NCBI GenBank assembly: GCA_031277945.1
Contig: JAITLK010000002.1
Span: forward strand, 1-64,000
Source: Microbacterium sp.
Lineage (GTDB): Bacteria; Actinomycetota; Actinomycetes; Actinomycetales; Microbacteriaceae
Direction: 5' to 3'
Length of the DNA: 64,000 nt
A program made the translations under genes and the position numbers. Positions 52,947-63,283 of this stretch are shown here, piece by piece (the stretch's first letter is position 1; every line of letters begins with the position of its first letter). Under the pieces are notes generated by a model that did no database searches, was not told where the DNA came from, and was given only the letters and a program-made list of their open reading frames with translations.

Positions 52947-54497
52947 ATGTCTGTCGACACCCACGCCCTGCGTGCCGATATCGAGACCGGTCGAGTCAGC
53001 TGGCGCGGATGGGTCGCCCTCGCGATCCTCATGCTGCCGGTCCTCCTGGTCTCGGTCGACAACACCGTGCTCACCTTCGCGCTGCCCGACATCGCCATCT
53101 CACTGCAGCCGTCTGCCATCGAACAGCTGTGGATCATCGACGCGTACTCACTCGTGCTCGCAGCGCTCCTGGTGACGATGGGGACCCTCGGCGACCGCTT
53201 CGGCCGCCGCCGTCTGCTGCTCATCGGCGCCATCGGCTTCACCGTGGTCTCGGCGCTGGCAGCCTTCGCGCCGTCCGCCGGCTGGCTGATCGCGGCGCGT
53301 GCGCTCATGGCCATCTTCGGTGCCATGCTGATGCCGTCGACCCTGTCGCTGATCCGCACGATCTTCACCGATGCGGTCCAGCGCCGACTCGCGATCGCGA
53401 TCTGGGCGGCGGGGTTCTCCGCGGGTGCCGCGCTCGGACCCATCGTCGGCGGTTTCCTCCTGGAGCACTTCTCCTGGGGCTCCGTGTTCCTCATGGCGGT
53501 GCCGGTGATGATCCCGCTGCTGATCCTTGCGCCGTTCCTCGTGCCCGAAACGCGCGATCCGAACCCGGGCCGTATCGACCCCATCAGCATCGCGCTGTCG
53601 ATCGCCACCATGGTCCCCGTCGTCTACGGCATCAAGGAGTTCGCCGTCGAGGGCCTGCTCTCGCCGGCTCCCGTCCTGTTCGTAGTGGGACTGGGGTTCG
53701 GCTGGCTCTTCGTTCGCCGCCAGCTGCGCGCCGACGTCCCCATGCTCGACATGAAGCTGTTCCAGACGCCGCGCTTCACGGGAGCCATCCTCGTCAACAT
53801 GCTCAGCGTGTTCGCGCTGGTGGGCTTCCTCTACTTCGTGTCCCAGCACCTGCAGCTCATCCTCGGACTGTCGCCGATGTCCGCCGGCTTCGCGCTGGTC
53901 CCGGGCCTGGTGGTGATGATCGTGGCGGGTCTGGTGGTGGTGCCGATCGCGCAGCGTGTGGCGCCCCGCATCATCGTTCCCGTCGCCCTGCTGTTCTCCA
54001 TCGCCGGCTTCGTGCTGTCCGCCCTGGCATCGCAGGAGGGTGCCCTTCTCACGCTGGTGATCGCTTTCGTCCTGCTGGGGGTCGGCATCGGCATGGCTGA
54101 GACCGTGTCCAACGACCTCATCCTCGCGAGCGCCCCGCCCGCGAAGGCCGGTGCGGCAAGCGCGGTCTCGGAGACTGCGTACGAGCTGGGTGCCGTGCTC
54201 GGCACCGCCGTGCTCGGCGGTCTGCTCACAGCGCTCTACCGCACCAACCTCGTCATCCCGGACGGCGTGGGCCAGGGTGCTGCGGACGCGGCCCGAGAGA
54301 CCCTCGCCGGTGCCATGGTCACGGCCGACGAGATCGGCGGTGCTGCGGGCGATCAGCTGCGCCTCGCCGCGGCGCACGCCTTCGATTCGGGTGTGCTCAC
54401 CACGGGACTCATCGGCGCCGGGCTGGTGGTGATCGCCGCGGTGATCGCGGCCACTACGCTGGGAGGGAAGTCCGTCGCACACTCCGACGCGGAGTGA
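52947..54497 (+). CDS. MFS drug transporter, DHA2 (14 TM)
   Basis: A 516-residue pump of the EmrB/QacA type. [20 protein letters not shown] is the helix 1 motif D1, [19 protein letters not shown] motif A, and [18 protein letters not shown] motif C of drug:proton antiporters. Fourteen helices fit the length. The ATG at 52947 follows GAGGAAGAA. It is controlled by the divergent TetR protein through the palindrome at 52852. Likely substrates are cationic drugs or biocides. Confidence 0.9.
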   Translation: MSVDTHALRADIETGRVSWRGWVALAILMLPVLLVSVDNTVLTFALPDIAISLQPSAIEQLWIIDAYSLVLAALLVTMGTLGDRFGRRRLLLIGAIGFTVVSALAAFAPSAGWLIAARALMAIFGAMLMPSTLSLIRTIFTDAVQRRLAIAIWAAGFSAGAALGPIVGGFLLEHFSWGSVFLMAVPVMIPLLILAPFLVPETRDPNPGRIDPISIALSIATMVPVVYGIKEFAVEGLLSPAPVLFVVGLGFGWLFVRRQLRADVPMLDMKLFQTPRFTGAILVNMLSVFALVGFLYFVSQHLQLILGLSPMSAGFALVPGLVVMIVAGLVVVPIAQRVAPRIIVPVALLFSIAGFVLSALASQEGALLTLVIAFVLLGVGIGMAETVSNDLILASAPPAKAGAASAVSETAYELGAVLGTAVLGGLLTALYRTNLVIPDGVGQGAADAARETLAGAMVTADEIGGAAGDQLRLAAAHAFDSGVLTTGLIGAGLVVIAAVIAATTLGGKSVAHSDAE

Positions 54498-54516
54498 TGC
54501 CGCCCTGAGGAGAGCA

Positions 54517-55569
54517 ATGTCGCGTGTCGTGAAGCTGGCCGTCATCCCCGGTGACGGGATCGGCCCCGAGGTGGTTGCCGAAGCCGAGAAGGTTCTGGAT
54601 GCGGTCACGGCCGAGTCCGGCGTCACCTTTGAGAAGACCCGGTTCTCCCTCGGTGCCGCTCGCTACCTCGAGACGGGCGACACGCTGACCGATGACGACC
54701 TCGCGGCCATCGCCGAGAACGACGCGATCATCCTCGGCGCGGTCGGCGGGGTCCCCGGCGACCCGCGCCTGAAGGACGCCAACATCGAGCGCGGTTTGCT
54801 GCTGAAGCTGCGCTTCACGCTGGATCACTACGTCAACCTGCGCCCCTCGCGTCTGTACCCGAACTCCACCAGCCCGCTGGCGAACCCGGGTGACATCGAC
54901 TTCGTGGTGGTGCGCGAGGGGACGGAGGGGCCGTACGTCGGCAACGGCGGCTCGATCCGCCGCGGCACCCCCCAGGAGATCGCGAACGAAGTGAGCGTGA
55001 ACACCGCCTTCGGTGTGGAGCGCGTCGTCCGTTACGCGTTCGAGCTGGCCGAGCGGCGTCGCCACAAGCTCACGCTGGTGCACAAGACGAACGTGCTGAC
55101 CTTCGCCGGCGGCATCTGGCAGCGCATCGTGAACGAGGTGGCGTCGGAGCACCCCGACGTGGCCGTAGACTACTTGCACGTCGATGCGGCAACGATCTTC
55201 CTGGTCACGAACCCGTCCCGCTTCGACGTGATCGTCACCGACAACCTGTTCGGGGACATCCTGACCGATCTGGCAGGTGCCGTCACCGGAGGCATCGGCC
55301 TCGCCGCCTCGGGGAACATCAATCCCGATGGCGCCTTCCCGTCGATGTTCGAGCCCGTTCACGGTTCGGCGCCCGACATCGCGGGACAGCAGAAGGCGGA
55401 CCCCACCGCTGCGATCGGTTCCATCGCCCTCCTGCTCGATCACCTGGGGCTCGAGGACGAAGCACGTCGCGTGAACGACGCGATCGAGGCGGACGTCGCT
55501 GCACGCGGTGATCAGCCTCGCACCACGACTCAGATCGGCGATGCCATCGCCGAGCGGGTTCGGGCGTAG
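54517..55569 (+). CDS. leuB: 3-isopropylmalate dehydrogenase
   Basis: A 350-residue enzyme for leucine synthesis. [20 protein letters not shown] opens the protein; substrate residues are in [38 protein letters not shown] is the conserved metal-site signature; [14 protein letters not shown] is the NAD site. Close relatives include tartrate dehydrogenase, but the neighbour ilvE supports LeuB. AGGAGAG precedes the ATG. Confidence 0.93.
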   Translation: MSRVVKLAVIPGDGIGPEVVAEAEKVLDAVTAESGVTFEKTRFSLGAARYLETGDTLTDDDLAAIAENDAIILGAVGGVPGDPRLKDANIERGLLLKLRFTLDHYVNLRPSRLYPNSTSPLANPGDIDFVVVREGTEGPYVGNGGSIRRGTPQEIANEVSVNTAFGVERVVRYAFELAERRRHKLTLVHKTNVLTFAGGIWQRIVNEVASEHPDVAVDYLHVDAATIFLVTNPSRFDVIVTDNLFGDILTDLAGAVTGGIGLAASGNINPDGAFPSMFEPVHGSAPDIAGQQKADPTAAIGSIALLLDHLGLEDEARRVNDAIEADVAARGDQPRTTTQIGDAIAERVRA

Positions 55570-55610
55570 CCTGATCCCGCGCAGAACGCTTCTTCGAACC
55601 AGGATGTGAC

Positions 55611-56690
55611 ATGACCACTTCTCCCACCCTCGAATTCCAGGTGACCCGCAACCTCGCGGCCAAGACCGACGCCCAGCGTGACGAGATCCTCGCCAGCCCC
55701 GGCTTCGGGCAGCACTTCACCGATCACATGCTCGACGTGTGCTGGTCGGAGACCGGCGGCTGGCATCGTCCCCGCGTGCAGCCCTACGGTCCGATCTCCC
55801 TCGACCCCGCGGCATCGGTGCTGCACTACGGCCAGGAGATCTTCGAGGGCATCAAGGCATACCGCCATGCCGACGGCTCCATCCACACCTTCCGCCCGCT
55901 GGAGAACGCGCGTCGTCTGCAGCGCTCGGCTCGACGCATGGCCCTGCCGGAGCTTCCCGAAGAGGTCTTCGTCCAGTCGCTGCGAGAGCTGATCGCGGTC
56001 GACGCCGCATGGGTGCCGTCGGGTGAGGATCAGTCGCTCTACTTCCGGCCGTTCATGTTCGCGAAGGAAGCCTTCCTCGGTGTTCGCCCGGCCAAGAAGG
56101 TGGCGTACTACCTGATCGCGAGCCCCGCCGGCGCCTACTTCTCGGGTGGGGTGAAGCCTGTCAAGATCTGGCTGAGCGAGGACTACGCTCGTGCCGGCAA
56201 GGGCGGCACGGGTGCGGCCAAGACCGGGGGGAACTACGCGTCGAGCCTCGTCGCCCAGGCGGAGGCCAGCGAGAACGGCTGTGACCAGGTGGTCTTCCTG
56301 CGCGACGGCAACGTCGAAGAGCTCGGCGGGATGAACGTCGTGTTCGTGATGAAGGACGGCACGGTCGTCACCCCCGAGTCCGACTCGATCCTCCAGGGCA
56401 TCACGCGGGATTCCATCCTGCAGCTGGCCGAGGACCGCGGCCACACCGTCGAGCGGCGTGACGTCTCTCTGGAGGAGTGGCGCGAGGGTGTGCGCTCCGG
56501 TGAGATCGTCGAGGTGTTCGCGTGTGGCACCGCCGCCGTGCTGAGCCCCATCGGGCTGCTCAAGGGTGCCGGCTTCGAGGACGAGCAGCCGCTGGGCGAG
56601 CTCGCGACCAGCCTGCGGCAGGAGCTCACCGACATCCAGTACGGTCGCGCAGCCGACAAGCACGGCTGGCTCGTGCGCCTGGACGCCTGA
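55611..56690 (+). CDS. ilvE: Branched-chain amino acid aminotransferase
   Basis: A 359-residue fold-type IV PLP enzyme catalysing the last step of Val, Leu and Ile synthesis. The PLP lysine is Lys204 in GTGAAKTGGNYASS; other conserved regions are HYGQEIFEGIKAYR and EELGGMNVVFVMKDG. It follows leuB by about 40 bases and ends at a strong terminator, so the two form an operon. Confidence 0.95.
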   Translation: MTTSPTLEFQVTRNLAAKTDAQRDEILASPGFGQHFTDHMLDVCWSETGGWHRPRVQPYGPISLDPAASVLHYGQEIFEGIKAYRHADGSIHTFRPLENARRLQRSARRMALPELPEEVFVQSLRELIAVDAAWVPSGEDQSLYFRPFMFAKEAFLGVRPAKKVAYYLIASPAGAYFSGGVKPVKIWLSEDYARAGKGGTGAAKTGGNYASSLVAQAEASENGCDQVVFLRDGNVEELGGMNVVFVMKDGTVVTPESDSILQGITRDSILQLAEDRGHTVERRDVSLEEWREGVRSGEIVEVFACGTAAVLSPIGLLKGAGFEDEQPLGELATSLRQELTDIQYGRAADKHGWLVRLDA

Positions 56691-56731
56691 GAGCCGACAT
56701 ACCGCGCCGAGGCGCGACGGGCAGACAGAGT

Positions 56732-56769
56732 GGGGCCCGTGCCTCCGTTGAGACGGAGGCACGGGCCCC
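56732..56769 (+). terminator. Terminator after ilvE
   Basis: Perfect 17-bp stem (56732-56748, 56753-56769) with loop TGAG, 41 bases after the ilvE stop. Confidence 0.88.
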
Positions 56770-56791
56770 ATCCCGTGTCCCACGGGGGCGA

Positions 56792-56797
56792 TAGGCT
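56792..56797 (+). promoter_or_regulatory. -10 box of leaderless promoter for FAH-family gene
   Basis: TAGGCT, six bases before GTG at 56804. No ribosome binding site is present between them. Confidence 0.55.
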
Positions 56798-56803
56798 GGC
56801 GGG

Positions 56804-57574
56804 GTGAGGATCGCACGTTTCAGCCACCAGGACGCCATCAAGTACGGCATCGTCGACGACACCGATCTGGTGGTACTCGCCGGTGACCCGATGTTCGCGG
56901 GATTCGACACCACGGGGGAGCGGGTGCCGCTGTCCGATGCGGCGCTGCTGGCCCCTGTCATCCCGCGCTCGAAGGTGGTGGCCGTCGGGCGCAACTACGC
57001 GGATCACGCCGCCGAGTTCGGCAACGACGTGCCCGCGGAGCCGATGCTGTTCCTGAAGCCGAACACCGCCGTGATCGGTCCGGGCGACGCGATCGTCCGA
57101 CCGAACGCTCTGTCCGAGCGCGTGGAGTTCGAGGGCGAGCTGGCCGTGGTGATCGGTCGCATCGCGAAGAACGTCACTGCGGAGAACGCGCTGGACTACG
57201 TGTTCGGATACACCATCGGCAACGACGTCACGGCTCGTGACCTGCAGCGCAGCGACGGCCAGTGGTCGCGCGCGAAGGGGTTCGACACGTTCTGCCCGCT
57301 GGGCCCCGCCATCGAGACGGAGTTCGACCCCACGGTGGGCGTGCTCACGGCCAAGGTCAATGGCGACATCAAGCAGCAGGCTCCGCTCAGCGACATGGTG
57401 CACGGCGTGGCCGCCATCATCGCGCACGCGTCTGCAGCATTCACACTGCTGCCGGGCGATGTCATCCTCACCGGCACCCCCGCCGGCGTCGGTCCGCTGG
57501 TGGCGGGCGACGTGGTGGAGGTGGACATCACCGGTCTCGGGATTCTGCGCAACACCGTCCGCGACGCATCGTGA
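56804..57574 (+). CDS. Fumarylacetoacetate hydrolase-family protein
   Basis: A 256-residue enzyme of the FAH fold. Metal ligands are in VEFEGELAVVIG (EFEGE, residues 108-112), with VAVGRNYADHAAEFG before and GYTIGNDVTARDLQ after. The family hydrolyses or decarboxylates acylpyruvates, oxaloacetate or homoprotocatechuate intermediates. In many Microbacteriaceae a gene of this kind lies a short distance before gltX, as here. The exact substrate is unknown; oxaloacetate decarboxylase or acylpyruvase activity is plausible. It is read leaderless and couples into a downstream small frame. Confidence 0.87.
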   Translation: MRIARFSHQDAIKYGIVDDTDLVVLAGDPMFAGFDTTGERVPLSDAALLAPVIPRSKVVAVGRNYADHAAEFGNDVPAEPMLFLKPNTAVIGPGDAIVRPNALSERVEFEGELAVVIGRIAKNVTAENALDYVFGYTIGNDVTARDLQRSDGQWSRAKGFDTFCPLGPAIETEFDPTVGVLTAKVNGDIKQQAPLSDMVHGVAAIIAHASAAFTLLPGDVILTGTPAGVGPLVAGDVVEVDITGLGILRNTVRDAS

Positions 57575-57660
57575 CGCGGCTCCCGGCTCTGCGCCGCGCG
57601 TCGCTCCCGTTCCGCGCCGGGACTCTGCCGCTCGGCGTCGCTCTGCCGGTCGCATCGTGA
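57571..57660 (+). CDS. Possible 29-residue coupling peptide
   Basis: GTG at 57571 overlaps the FAH stop (GTGA), and the frame MTRLPALRRASLPFRAGTLP ends with a TGA that overlaps the GTG of the next MFS gene (GTGA at 57657). GCATCGTGA appears at both junctions. The peptide is basic and has no ribosome site of its own. It may simply carry ribosomes across the gap, or be chance. Confidence 0.3.
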   Translation: MTRLPALRRASLPFRAGTLPLGVALPVAS

Positions 57661-58901
57661 GCGCGCCCCATTCACTCGACGACGAGGCGATCGCACGGAT
57701 CCAATCGCGCACCGTGCGCACGCTGGCCGTCGGGCAGGTGCTCGGCGGCATCGCGTTCGGTGCCACCGTCTCGCTCGGCGCGCTGCTGGCGAAGGACATC
57801 ACCGGACAGGATGCACTCTCCGGGTTCGCGACCGCGTCGGTCACGCTTGGCGCCGCCCTCGCGGCGATCCCGCTGGCACGCCTCGCCGCGCGCCGCGGAC
57901 GTCGCATCGCGCTGACCCTCGGCAACCTGCTGGCTCTGGTCGGCATTGCGATCGTCATCTCGGCAGCGGCGTCGGCCACCTTCTGGCTGTTCCTGGTCGG
58001 TGTGATCCTCATCGGCACGGGAAACGCCGGCAACCTGCAATCCCGCTTCGCCGCCACCGACCTCGCCACTCCCGCCCGCCGCGGGCGTGAGCTGTCGGTG
58101 GTCGTCTGGGCCACCACCATCGGCGCTGTCGCGGGCCCGCTGCTTCTGGGGCCGGGGGAGGCCGTCGGGCGGATGCTCGGAATGCCGGTGCACACCGGTT
58201 CGTACCTCTTCTCCCTCGTCGCGCAGGTGGCGGCCTTTCTGCTCTACATCGTCGCGTTGCGGCCCGATCCGCTGAGGATCGCCCAGCAGCGCGATGCGGC
58301 AGCTCCCGCGGCGGCCGGCGGCTCGCTCATCGACCGGCCGCGGGTGGCGCGATACGCCATCTTCGCCGTCGCAGCGTCCCACACCGTGATGGCTTCGGTG
58401 ATGGCCATGACACCGGTGCACCTCCAGCACATGACGATGGGTGACGCCACGGTGATCGTGGGCATCACGATCGCCGCGCATGTCGCCGGGATGTACGGGC
58501 TGTCACCGGTCTTCGGCTGGCTGTCGGACCGGTTCGGGCGCATCGCGGTGATCCTGCTCGGTCAGCTGCTTCTCGCGGGCGCACTCGTGGCGGCCTTCGT
58601 GGGCAGCGAGTCCCACGCCGGCGTGCTCATCGCGCTGGTGCTCCTGGGTCTCGGGTGGAGCGCGGCGACGGTGGCGGGAAGCACGCTTCTCACCGAGGCC
58701 TCTTCGCTGGAGCGGCGCCCGCGCCGGCAGGGTCTCAGCGACTCACTGATGAGCCTGTGTGCCGCGGTCGGTGCGGTCCTCGCCGGACTCGTCCTGCAGG
58801 CGGTCGAGTACCGCGGGCTGGCGGTCGTGGCGCTCGTGCTGGTCGTCGCCGTGACGGTGGTGTCGCCGTTCGCACTCCGCGTTCGCGACCCGCGCGCCTG
58901 A
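57657..58901 (+). CDS. MFS transporter
   Basis: A 414-residue twelve-helix transporter from GTG at 57657. Loop 2-3 reads IPLARLAARRGRRIALTLG (motif A variant) and loop 8-9 GLSPVFGWLSDRFGRIAVI repeats it in the second half. The cytoplasmic centre is near residue 215. The N-terminal 20 residues are polar. It follows the FAH gene closely and may export or import a related acid; no substrate can be assigned. Confidence 0.83.
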   Translation: MSAPHSLDDEAIARIQSRTVRTLAVGQVLGGIAFGATVSLGALLAKDITGQDALSGFATASVTLGAALAAIPLARLAARRGRRIALTLGNLLALVGIAIVISAAASATFWLFLVGVILIGTGNAGNLQSRFAATDLATPARRGRELSVVVWATTIGAVAGPLLLGPGEAVGRMLGMPVHTGSYLFSLVAQVAAFLLYIVALRPDPLRIAQQRDAAAPAAAGGSLIDRPRVARYAIFAVAASHTVMASVMAMTPVHLQHMTMGDATVIVGITIAAHVAGMYGLSPVFGWLSDRFGRIAVILLGQLLLAGALVAAFVGSESHAGVLIALVLLGLGWSAATVAGSTLLTEASSLERRPRRQGLSDSLMSLCAAVGAVLAGLVLQAVEYRGLAVVALVLVVAVTVVSPFALRVRDPRA

Positions 58902-58923
58902 TCCGCCGATGAGCTGAGTGCAC

Positions 58924-60567
58924 TCAGCCCATCGGGCGCAGGACGGAGCCGTCGGCGACGGGAAGATGAAGCACGAGTGCGTGCTCGCCACCCGCCTCGA
59001 AGGTCTGCTCGCTCGGGATCATCTGACTGTGGTCGCGTATCGGGTCCGCCGTGCCGGGGTTTCGCAGGTACACCGGATGCGCACCGGAGGAGACCTGGAG
59101 GCGCAGCCGGTGCCCGGGGGCGAACCGGTGGGCCAGGGGTGCGAGCGCGAGCGTCGTCAGATTCCCGGCCTGGGCGTCTCGCCTCACGTACCCGTCGGTG
59201 ACCGTTCGTGAGCGGCCCCGCTCGTCCACATCGCAGAGCCGGATGAACAGATCCACGCGAGGATTGGTCGAGGTCAGGAGAATCTCGACGCGCGGCTCGC
59301 CGATGACGAGAAGGTCCTCGGCGAGGGCATCGGAGGTGAAGAGGACCACATCCTGCCGAGCCTCCCGGTGCTGCTGGACCCGGTAGCCGGAGGCGAACGG
59401 CCCGAGGGTGCGACCGCCCTCGCTCGGCGTGGGGTCGGCCGGGTCGTAGCGGTAGGACAGCGACGTCGCCTGCTTGTCGGGAGTACCCCGGCGCAGGCCG
59501 CCGGTGGCCGTGGCCGACCACAGCGTCGACTCCGCGGCGGGCGGCCACGACTCCATCTCGCGCCAGCCCACGCCTCCGGTGACCTCGACGCGCACGTCGG
59601 GCAGCCGATCCAGCGAGTCGAAGGAGAGCAGCGCATCGCGCACGCCCATCACGGAGGTCTCGGGGGCGCCGTGCAACCAGTCCCCGATGGCGAGCTTGGT
59701 GACGACACCTCCTGCGACGAGCGCCGCGTGGTCCTTCAGCTGCTCCTGCAGGAAGAGGTCGCGCCACCCGGCGACGAGTGCGACGGGTGGAATGGTCTGC
59801 AGGTCCTGGGCGAAGTGCAGCGGCTTCCACCACGGGTCATCCTGCGTCGAATGCTCCACCCAGTCGCGGAAGAACCGGGGGTCTGTTCCCACCGCGGTGC
59901 GCGCGGCATCCGCAGGGGGGATCGCGAGAGATCCTCGGCGCAGGGCCGATGCGGCGCGCAGGATCATCCCGATGCGTGCGAGGAGCGGGCGCTCCTGCAT
60001 GCGCAGGGCGAAACTCCACGCCACCGTGGTGTCGATCGCGTATCCGCCGCCCGGATAGATGATCCCGTCGTCGAAACGGCGAGCCGAGACGGCGATGCCC
60101 ATGGCGTCCGGACGCTCGGGCCCGTCGCACAGCGCCCACTGCGTGACCCCGAAGTAGCTTCCTCCCCAGGTGTGCACGCGGCCCGTCGCCCACGGCTGGG
60201 CGCGTAGCCAGCTCAGCGTGCTCTGACCGTCGTCGATCTCGTCGTGCAGCGGGTTGAAGTCGCCGTCCGAACCGAACGTCCCGCGGCAGCTCTGCACGAT
60301 CACGTGGTGCCCGCGTTCGGCGATGAATTTCGCGACCCCCGCGATGCCCTCCCGTCCGTAGGGAGTGCGGATCACGAGAGTGGTGTCTGCGGCATCGGCA
60401 GCATGCCAGTGATCGGTGAGAAGAGCGGCGCCGTCCTGCGCGGGCACCGGGATGTCCCGATCGCGTTGCACCGCCGGGTGGGTCGCCGGAGGCATACCTT
60501 CGCCGCGACTGAGGCGACGGTACTCCTGCGCCGCGACACGTGTCAGCCGTGGTTCCCGGCCGCTCAT
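58924..60567 (-). CDS. CocE/NonD-type hydrolase (S15 family)
   Basis: A 547-residue alpha/beta hydrolase with the C-terminal jelly-roll domain of X-Pro dipeptidyl-peptidase and cocaine esterase. Catalytic residues: Ser137 in TWGGSYFGV, Asp in GWRDLFLQEQ, His in GDWLHGAPE. The jelly roll spans about residues 380-545 (LHLPVADGSVLRP at the end). No signal peptide. It hydrolyses an ester or amide of unknown origin. It overlaps the upstream MFS gene (ATGA), and the pair is divergent from a LacI regulator, suggesting import and cleavage of a glycoside ester. Confidence 0.85.
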   Translation of the reverse strand: MSGREPRLTRVAAQEYRRLSRGEGMPPATHPAVQRDRDIPVPAQDGAALLTDHWHAADAADTTLVIRTPYGREGIAGVAKFIAERGHHVIVQSCRGTFGSDGDFNPLHDEIDDGQSTLSWLRAQPWATGRVHTWGGSYFGVTQWALCDGPERPDAMGIAVSARRFDDGIIYPGGGYAIDTTVAWSFALRMQERPLLARIGMILRAASALRRGSLAIPPADAARTAVGTDPRFFRDWVEHSTQDDPWWKPLHFAQDLQTIPPVALVAGWRDLFLQEQLKDHAALVAGGVVTKLAIGDWLHGAPETSVMGVRDALLSFDSLDRLPDVRVEVTGGVGWREMESWPPAAESTLWSATATGGLRRGTPDKQATSLSYRYDPADPTPSEGGRTLGPFASGYRVQQHREARQDVVLFTSDALAEDLLVIGEPRVEILLTSTNPRVDLFIRLCDVDERGRSRTVTDGYVRRDAQAGNLTTLALAPLAHRFAPGHRLRLQVSSGAHPVYLRNPGTADPIRDHSQMIPSEQTFEAGGEHALVLHLPVADGSVLRPMG

Positions 60568-61973
60568 CGCACGCTCCGCACCCGCGTGACGGCGAACGCG
60601 GCGACGAGTGCCATCAGGAACGCCGCGACGTAGAGGGCCGCGAAGTTCTCGCCGGTGTCTGAGCCGATGCGAGTGAGGAAGAATCCGAGCACAGGCACGA
60701 CGATACCGGGAAGCAGATAGGCCAGTGCCACAATGCCGAGATCCTTTCCGGCGTCCTCGATCGCGGGCAGCGTCTCGGTCATCAGCGCCACATCTGCCGC
60801 GATGTAGGCGCCCTGACCCGCGCCGACGATGGCGATGCCCACGAGGAACATCGCGATGTCACCGAAGGCGATGGCCACGATGAGACCGGCCGCGCTGGTG
60901 AGTGCGCCGACGATCACGGTGGGCTTGCGGCGCCCGGTGCGGTCGGAGATGACGCCGAACACGAAGGCGAGCAGGAGATTGCACAGGGTGAACGCGCCCG
61001 TGGCCTGCGCCTGGATCCCCGCGATCTGCGCTGGATCGTCGATGCCGAAGCGGCTGGAGATCGTCAGGTAGAGGTAGTTGGTGACGGAGACGATCGAGGC
61101 GGTCATGAAGAAGCGGCAGATCCATGCCCAGGCGAAGTCGGGGTGACGACGCGGGTTCAGCCAGAAGGTGTCGAGGATGGCCCGCCAGTTCAGCGCGGGT
61201 GCGGGTTCGGTGCGGTGGAGGTCATGCAGCGTGAAGAACAGCGTCATCGCGAGGAGGACCGAGGCCCCGCCAGGGATGAGGAACGTCGCGGCCTGGCCCC
61301 AGGACGCGACGAGTCCGGTGAGTGAGACCCCGAGCAGAATGCCGATGGTGGTGGCCGCACCCGTCACCGCCGACATGATGGCCCGGATCCGCCGTCGGAT
61401 CTGGTCCGCGAACAGGGTGTGGATCGTCATGGAGACGGCGCCCCAGCCGGTGAGCACCAGGATCGCTCCGATGGTCAGCGCGATCAGAGAGGGCGCAAGC
61501 GCCTCGATCACGAACCCGAGGAGTGCGATCGCGGACCCGTAGAGGATCCAGGGGCGGCGAAGGCCCCAGCGGGAGAGAGACCGGTCGCTCAGCCGACCGA
61601 ACAGCGGCGTCGTGATCAGAATCGCGACGCCGCCGAGCGTGAGCACGAAGCTGAGGTCGCCGGTGGCCGTATCCGGACTCCACTCCTTGAGCAGCTGCGG
61701 TACCGCCACGCCGGCCATGCCCTGCGCGATTCCGCTCGCGAGCCAGGTCAACACGAACGCGACCCAGAACGCGGGGGACTGACGTGAGCCCGGGATGTCG
61801 TCGGCAGCGGAGGGCGAGTACGCCGTCGCCGCGACATCCGCCACCGCGCCGGAGTGAGTGCGCACCCGCTCGGTGCGCCGCTGTGGTCCTGCGGCAGCGC
61901 CATGCGGTGCTGTGCCGGCGGGCACGGCGTGGGCGGGATCGGGCCGGTCGCGCTGCTCCTCTGAGAACCGCAT
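60564..61973 (-). CDS. MFS transporter, glycoside-pentoside-hexuronide type
   Basis: A 469-residue transporter with a polar 60-residue N-terminal extension and twelve helices. The loop TPLFGRLSDRSLSRWGLRRP is typical for GPH-type or related sugar importers, and ISDRTGRRKPTVIVG is the matching loop in the second half. Some starts inside the N-terminal extension are possible because it is not conserved. It is the first gene of an operon with the CocE hydrolase and is divergent from lacI. Confidence 0.82.
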   Translation of the reverse strand: MRFSEEQRDRPDPAHAVPAGTAPHGAAAGPQRRTERVRTHSGAVADVAATAYSPSAADDIPGSRQSPAFWVAFVLTWLASGIAQGMAGVAVPQLLKEWSPDTATGDLSFVLTLGGVAILITTPLFGRLSDRSLSRWGLRRPWILYGSAIALLGFVIEALAPSLIALTIGAILVLTGWGAVSMTIHTLFADQIRRRIRAIMSAVTGAATTIGILLGVSLTGLVASWGQAATFLIPGGASVLLAMTLFFTLHDLHRTEPAPALNWRAILDTFWLNPRRHPDFAWAWICRFFMTASIVSVTNYLYLTISSRFGIDDPAQIAGIQAQATGAFTLCNLLLAFVFGVISDRTGRRKPTVIVGALTSAAGLIVAIAFGDIAMFLVGIAIVGAGQGAYIAADVALMTETLPAIEDAGKDLGIVALAYLLPGIVVPVLGFFLTRIGSDTGENFAALYVAAFLMALVAAFAVTRVRSVR

Positions 61974-62045
61974 GACTTCTCCTCATCGTCGGGGTGGAGG
62001 CCGGGCCGAGTCGGAAGCGTGCCACATCGGTCGGGATCTGGTGAG

Positions 62046-62059
62046 TGTATGCGCGTACA
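62046..62059. promoter_or_regulatory. Candidate LacI-type operator
   Basis: TGTATGC-GCGTACA, a near-palindrome (six of seven pairs) with central GC, in the gap between the divergent MFS and lacI genes and 64 bases from the lacI start. Typical in form for LacI/GalR regulators. Confidence 0.6.
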
Positions 62060-62109
62060 TTTGCAGGGTCAAGTGGCATAGAGTGGGACGGATCCAAGGG
62101 AGGAGCCAG

Positions 62110-63243
62110 ATGCGGTCCGCAAACGTGTACGACGTGGCTACGGCAGCGGGCGTATCCACCGCCACGATCTCCCGGTACTTCCGGGCGCCCGAGAAGCTCA
62201 GCGCCGCGACGCGCGAGCGGGTGCGAGTGGCCGTCGGCGAGCTCGGCTATCTCCCCAGCGGCAGTGCACGCGCACTCGCGGAGCGTCAGACCGGCGCCAT
62301 CGGCGTGTACTCGTTCAGCGGACACGAACCCGACGAGGTGTGGGAGCCGTCCGCCGCGATGACCGCCCCGCTGCCCGATTCCGCAGGTGTTGAGGGCGGA
62401 CTCGTCATGCGTGTGACCGGCGGGCGATCGCGTCCACGGCTCTTCCCGCTGTTCGCCGACGAGGTGCTCCGCGGCGCGGAGATCGAGTGCACCGTGCGGC
62501 GCACACCCCTCGTGGTGGGCTGGCAGCCGGGTACGGGAGTCGGCGTCGAGCTGGAGGAGGTCGCTCGCCGCGTCGATGGCGTCCTCGTGCTGCCGTCGAC
62601 GATCGATCCCGACGCGGTCGCGCAGCTGAGCCGCACGAAGGCCGTCGCACTCGTGGCCCAGCCTGCCCCGCCCGACGTGATCGCGGACGCCGTGGTGATC
62701 GATAACCAGGGCGCGATGCGTGCCCTCGTCGATCACCTCATCGAAGACCACGGGGTGGACTCCTTCTGGTACGCCGGATCGGAGGCCGGGTACGAGCACG
62801 AGGCGCGTCGCCGCGGCTGGCAGTCGGCTCTGGATGCTCACGGGCTGCGGACAGACGGGCCGGACATCGCGGATGCGGGCTCCCGCGCGGCCGCCCGCGC
62901 GGTGATCTCGGACCTGCTGAGATCGCTGTTGCCCCCGCGCGCGATCGTCTGTGCGAGCGACCAGACGGCGCTCGGCGTGATGGAGGCACTGCACGATGCC
63001 GGCCTGCGGGTTCCGCAGGACGTCGTTGTCACCGGCTTCGACGGCATCGACGCCGGGGAGGTCGTGAGGCCGAGCCTCACGACCATCCGGCAACCCATGG
63101 AAGCACTCGGAAGAACCGCGGTGAGCCTGGTGGTATCGCGCCTGGCCGCCCCCGACACCGCGGCTCGTGTGGTGCGCCTGCCGGTGGAACTGCTGCTTCG
63201 AGCATCATGCGGCTGTGCTGGCGAGGGCGGCGCTGCATCCTGA
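62110..63243 (+). CDS. LacI-family transcriptional regulator
   Basis: A 377-residue regulator. The N-terminal helix-turn-helix [20 protein letters not shown] and hinge [15 protein letters not shown] are typical. An unusual insert of about 50 residues ([20 protein letters not shown] onward) interrupts the first periplasmic-binding-fold strand region. The effector domain ends with the usual [28 protein letters not shown] precedes the ATG and a CATAGAGT element some 35 bases upstream can be its -10 box. It most likely controls the divergent MFS-CocE operon. Confidence 0.9.
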   Translation: MRSANVYDVATAAGVSTATISRYFRAPEKLSAATRERVRVAVGELGYLPSGSARALAERQTGAIGVYSFSGHEPDEVWEPSAAMTAPLPDSAGVEGGLVMRVTGGRSRPRLFPLFADEVLRGAEIECTVRRTPLVVGWQPGTGVGVELEEVARRVDGVLVLPSTIDPDAVAQLSRTKAVALVAQPAPPDVIADAVVIDNQGAMRALVDHLIEDHGVDSFWYAGSEAGYEHEARRRGWQSALDAHGLRTDGPDIADAGSRAAARAVISDLLRSLLPPRAIVCASDQTALGVMEALHDAGLRVPQDVVVTGFDGIDAGEVVRPSLTTIRQPMEALGRTAVSLVVSRLAAPDTAARVVRLPVELLLRASCGCAGEGGAAS

Positions 63244-63269
63244 CCACGGGGAGGGAGCGTTGCGGCGGA

Positions 63270-63275
63270 TAGAAT
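63270..63275 (+). promoter_or_regulatory. -10 box before gltX
   Basis: TAGAAT, eight bases before the ATG at 63284 (five before an in-frame GTG at 63281). Near-leaderless geometry, though GAGGTG also lies just before the ATG. Confidence 0.4.
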
Positions 63276-63283
63276 ATGAGGTG

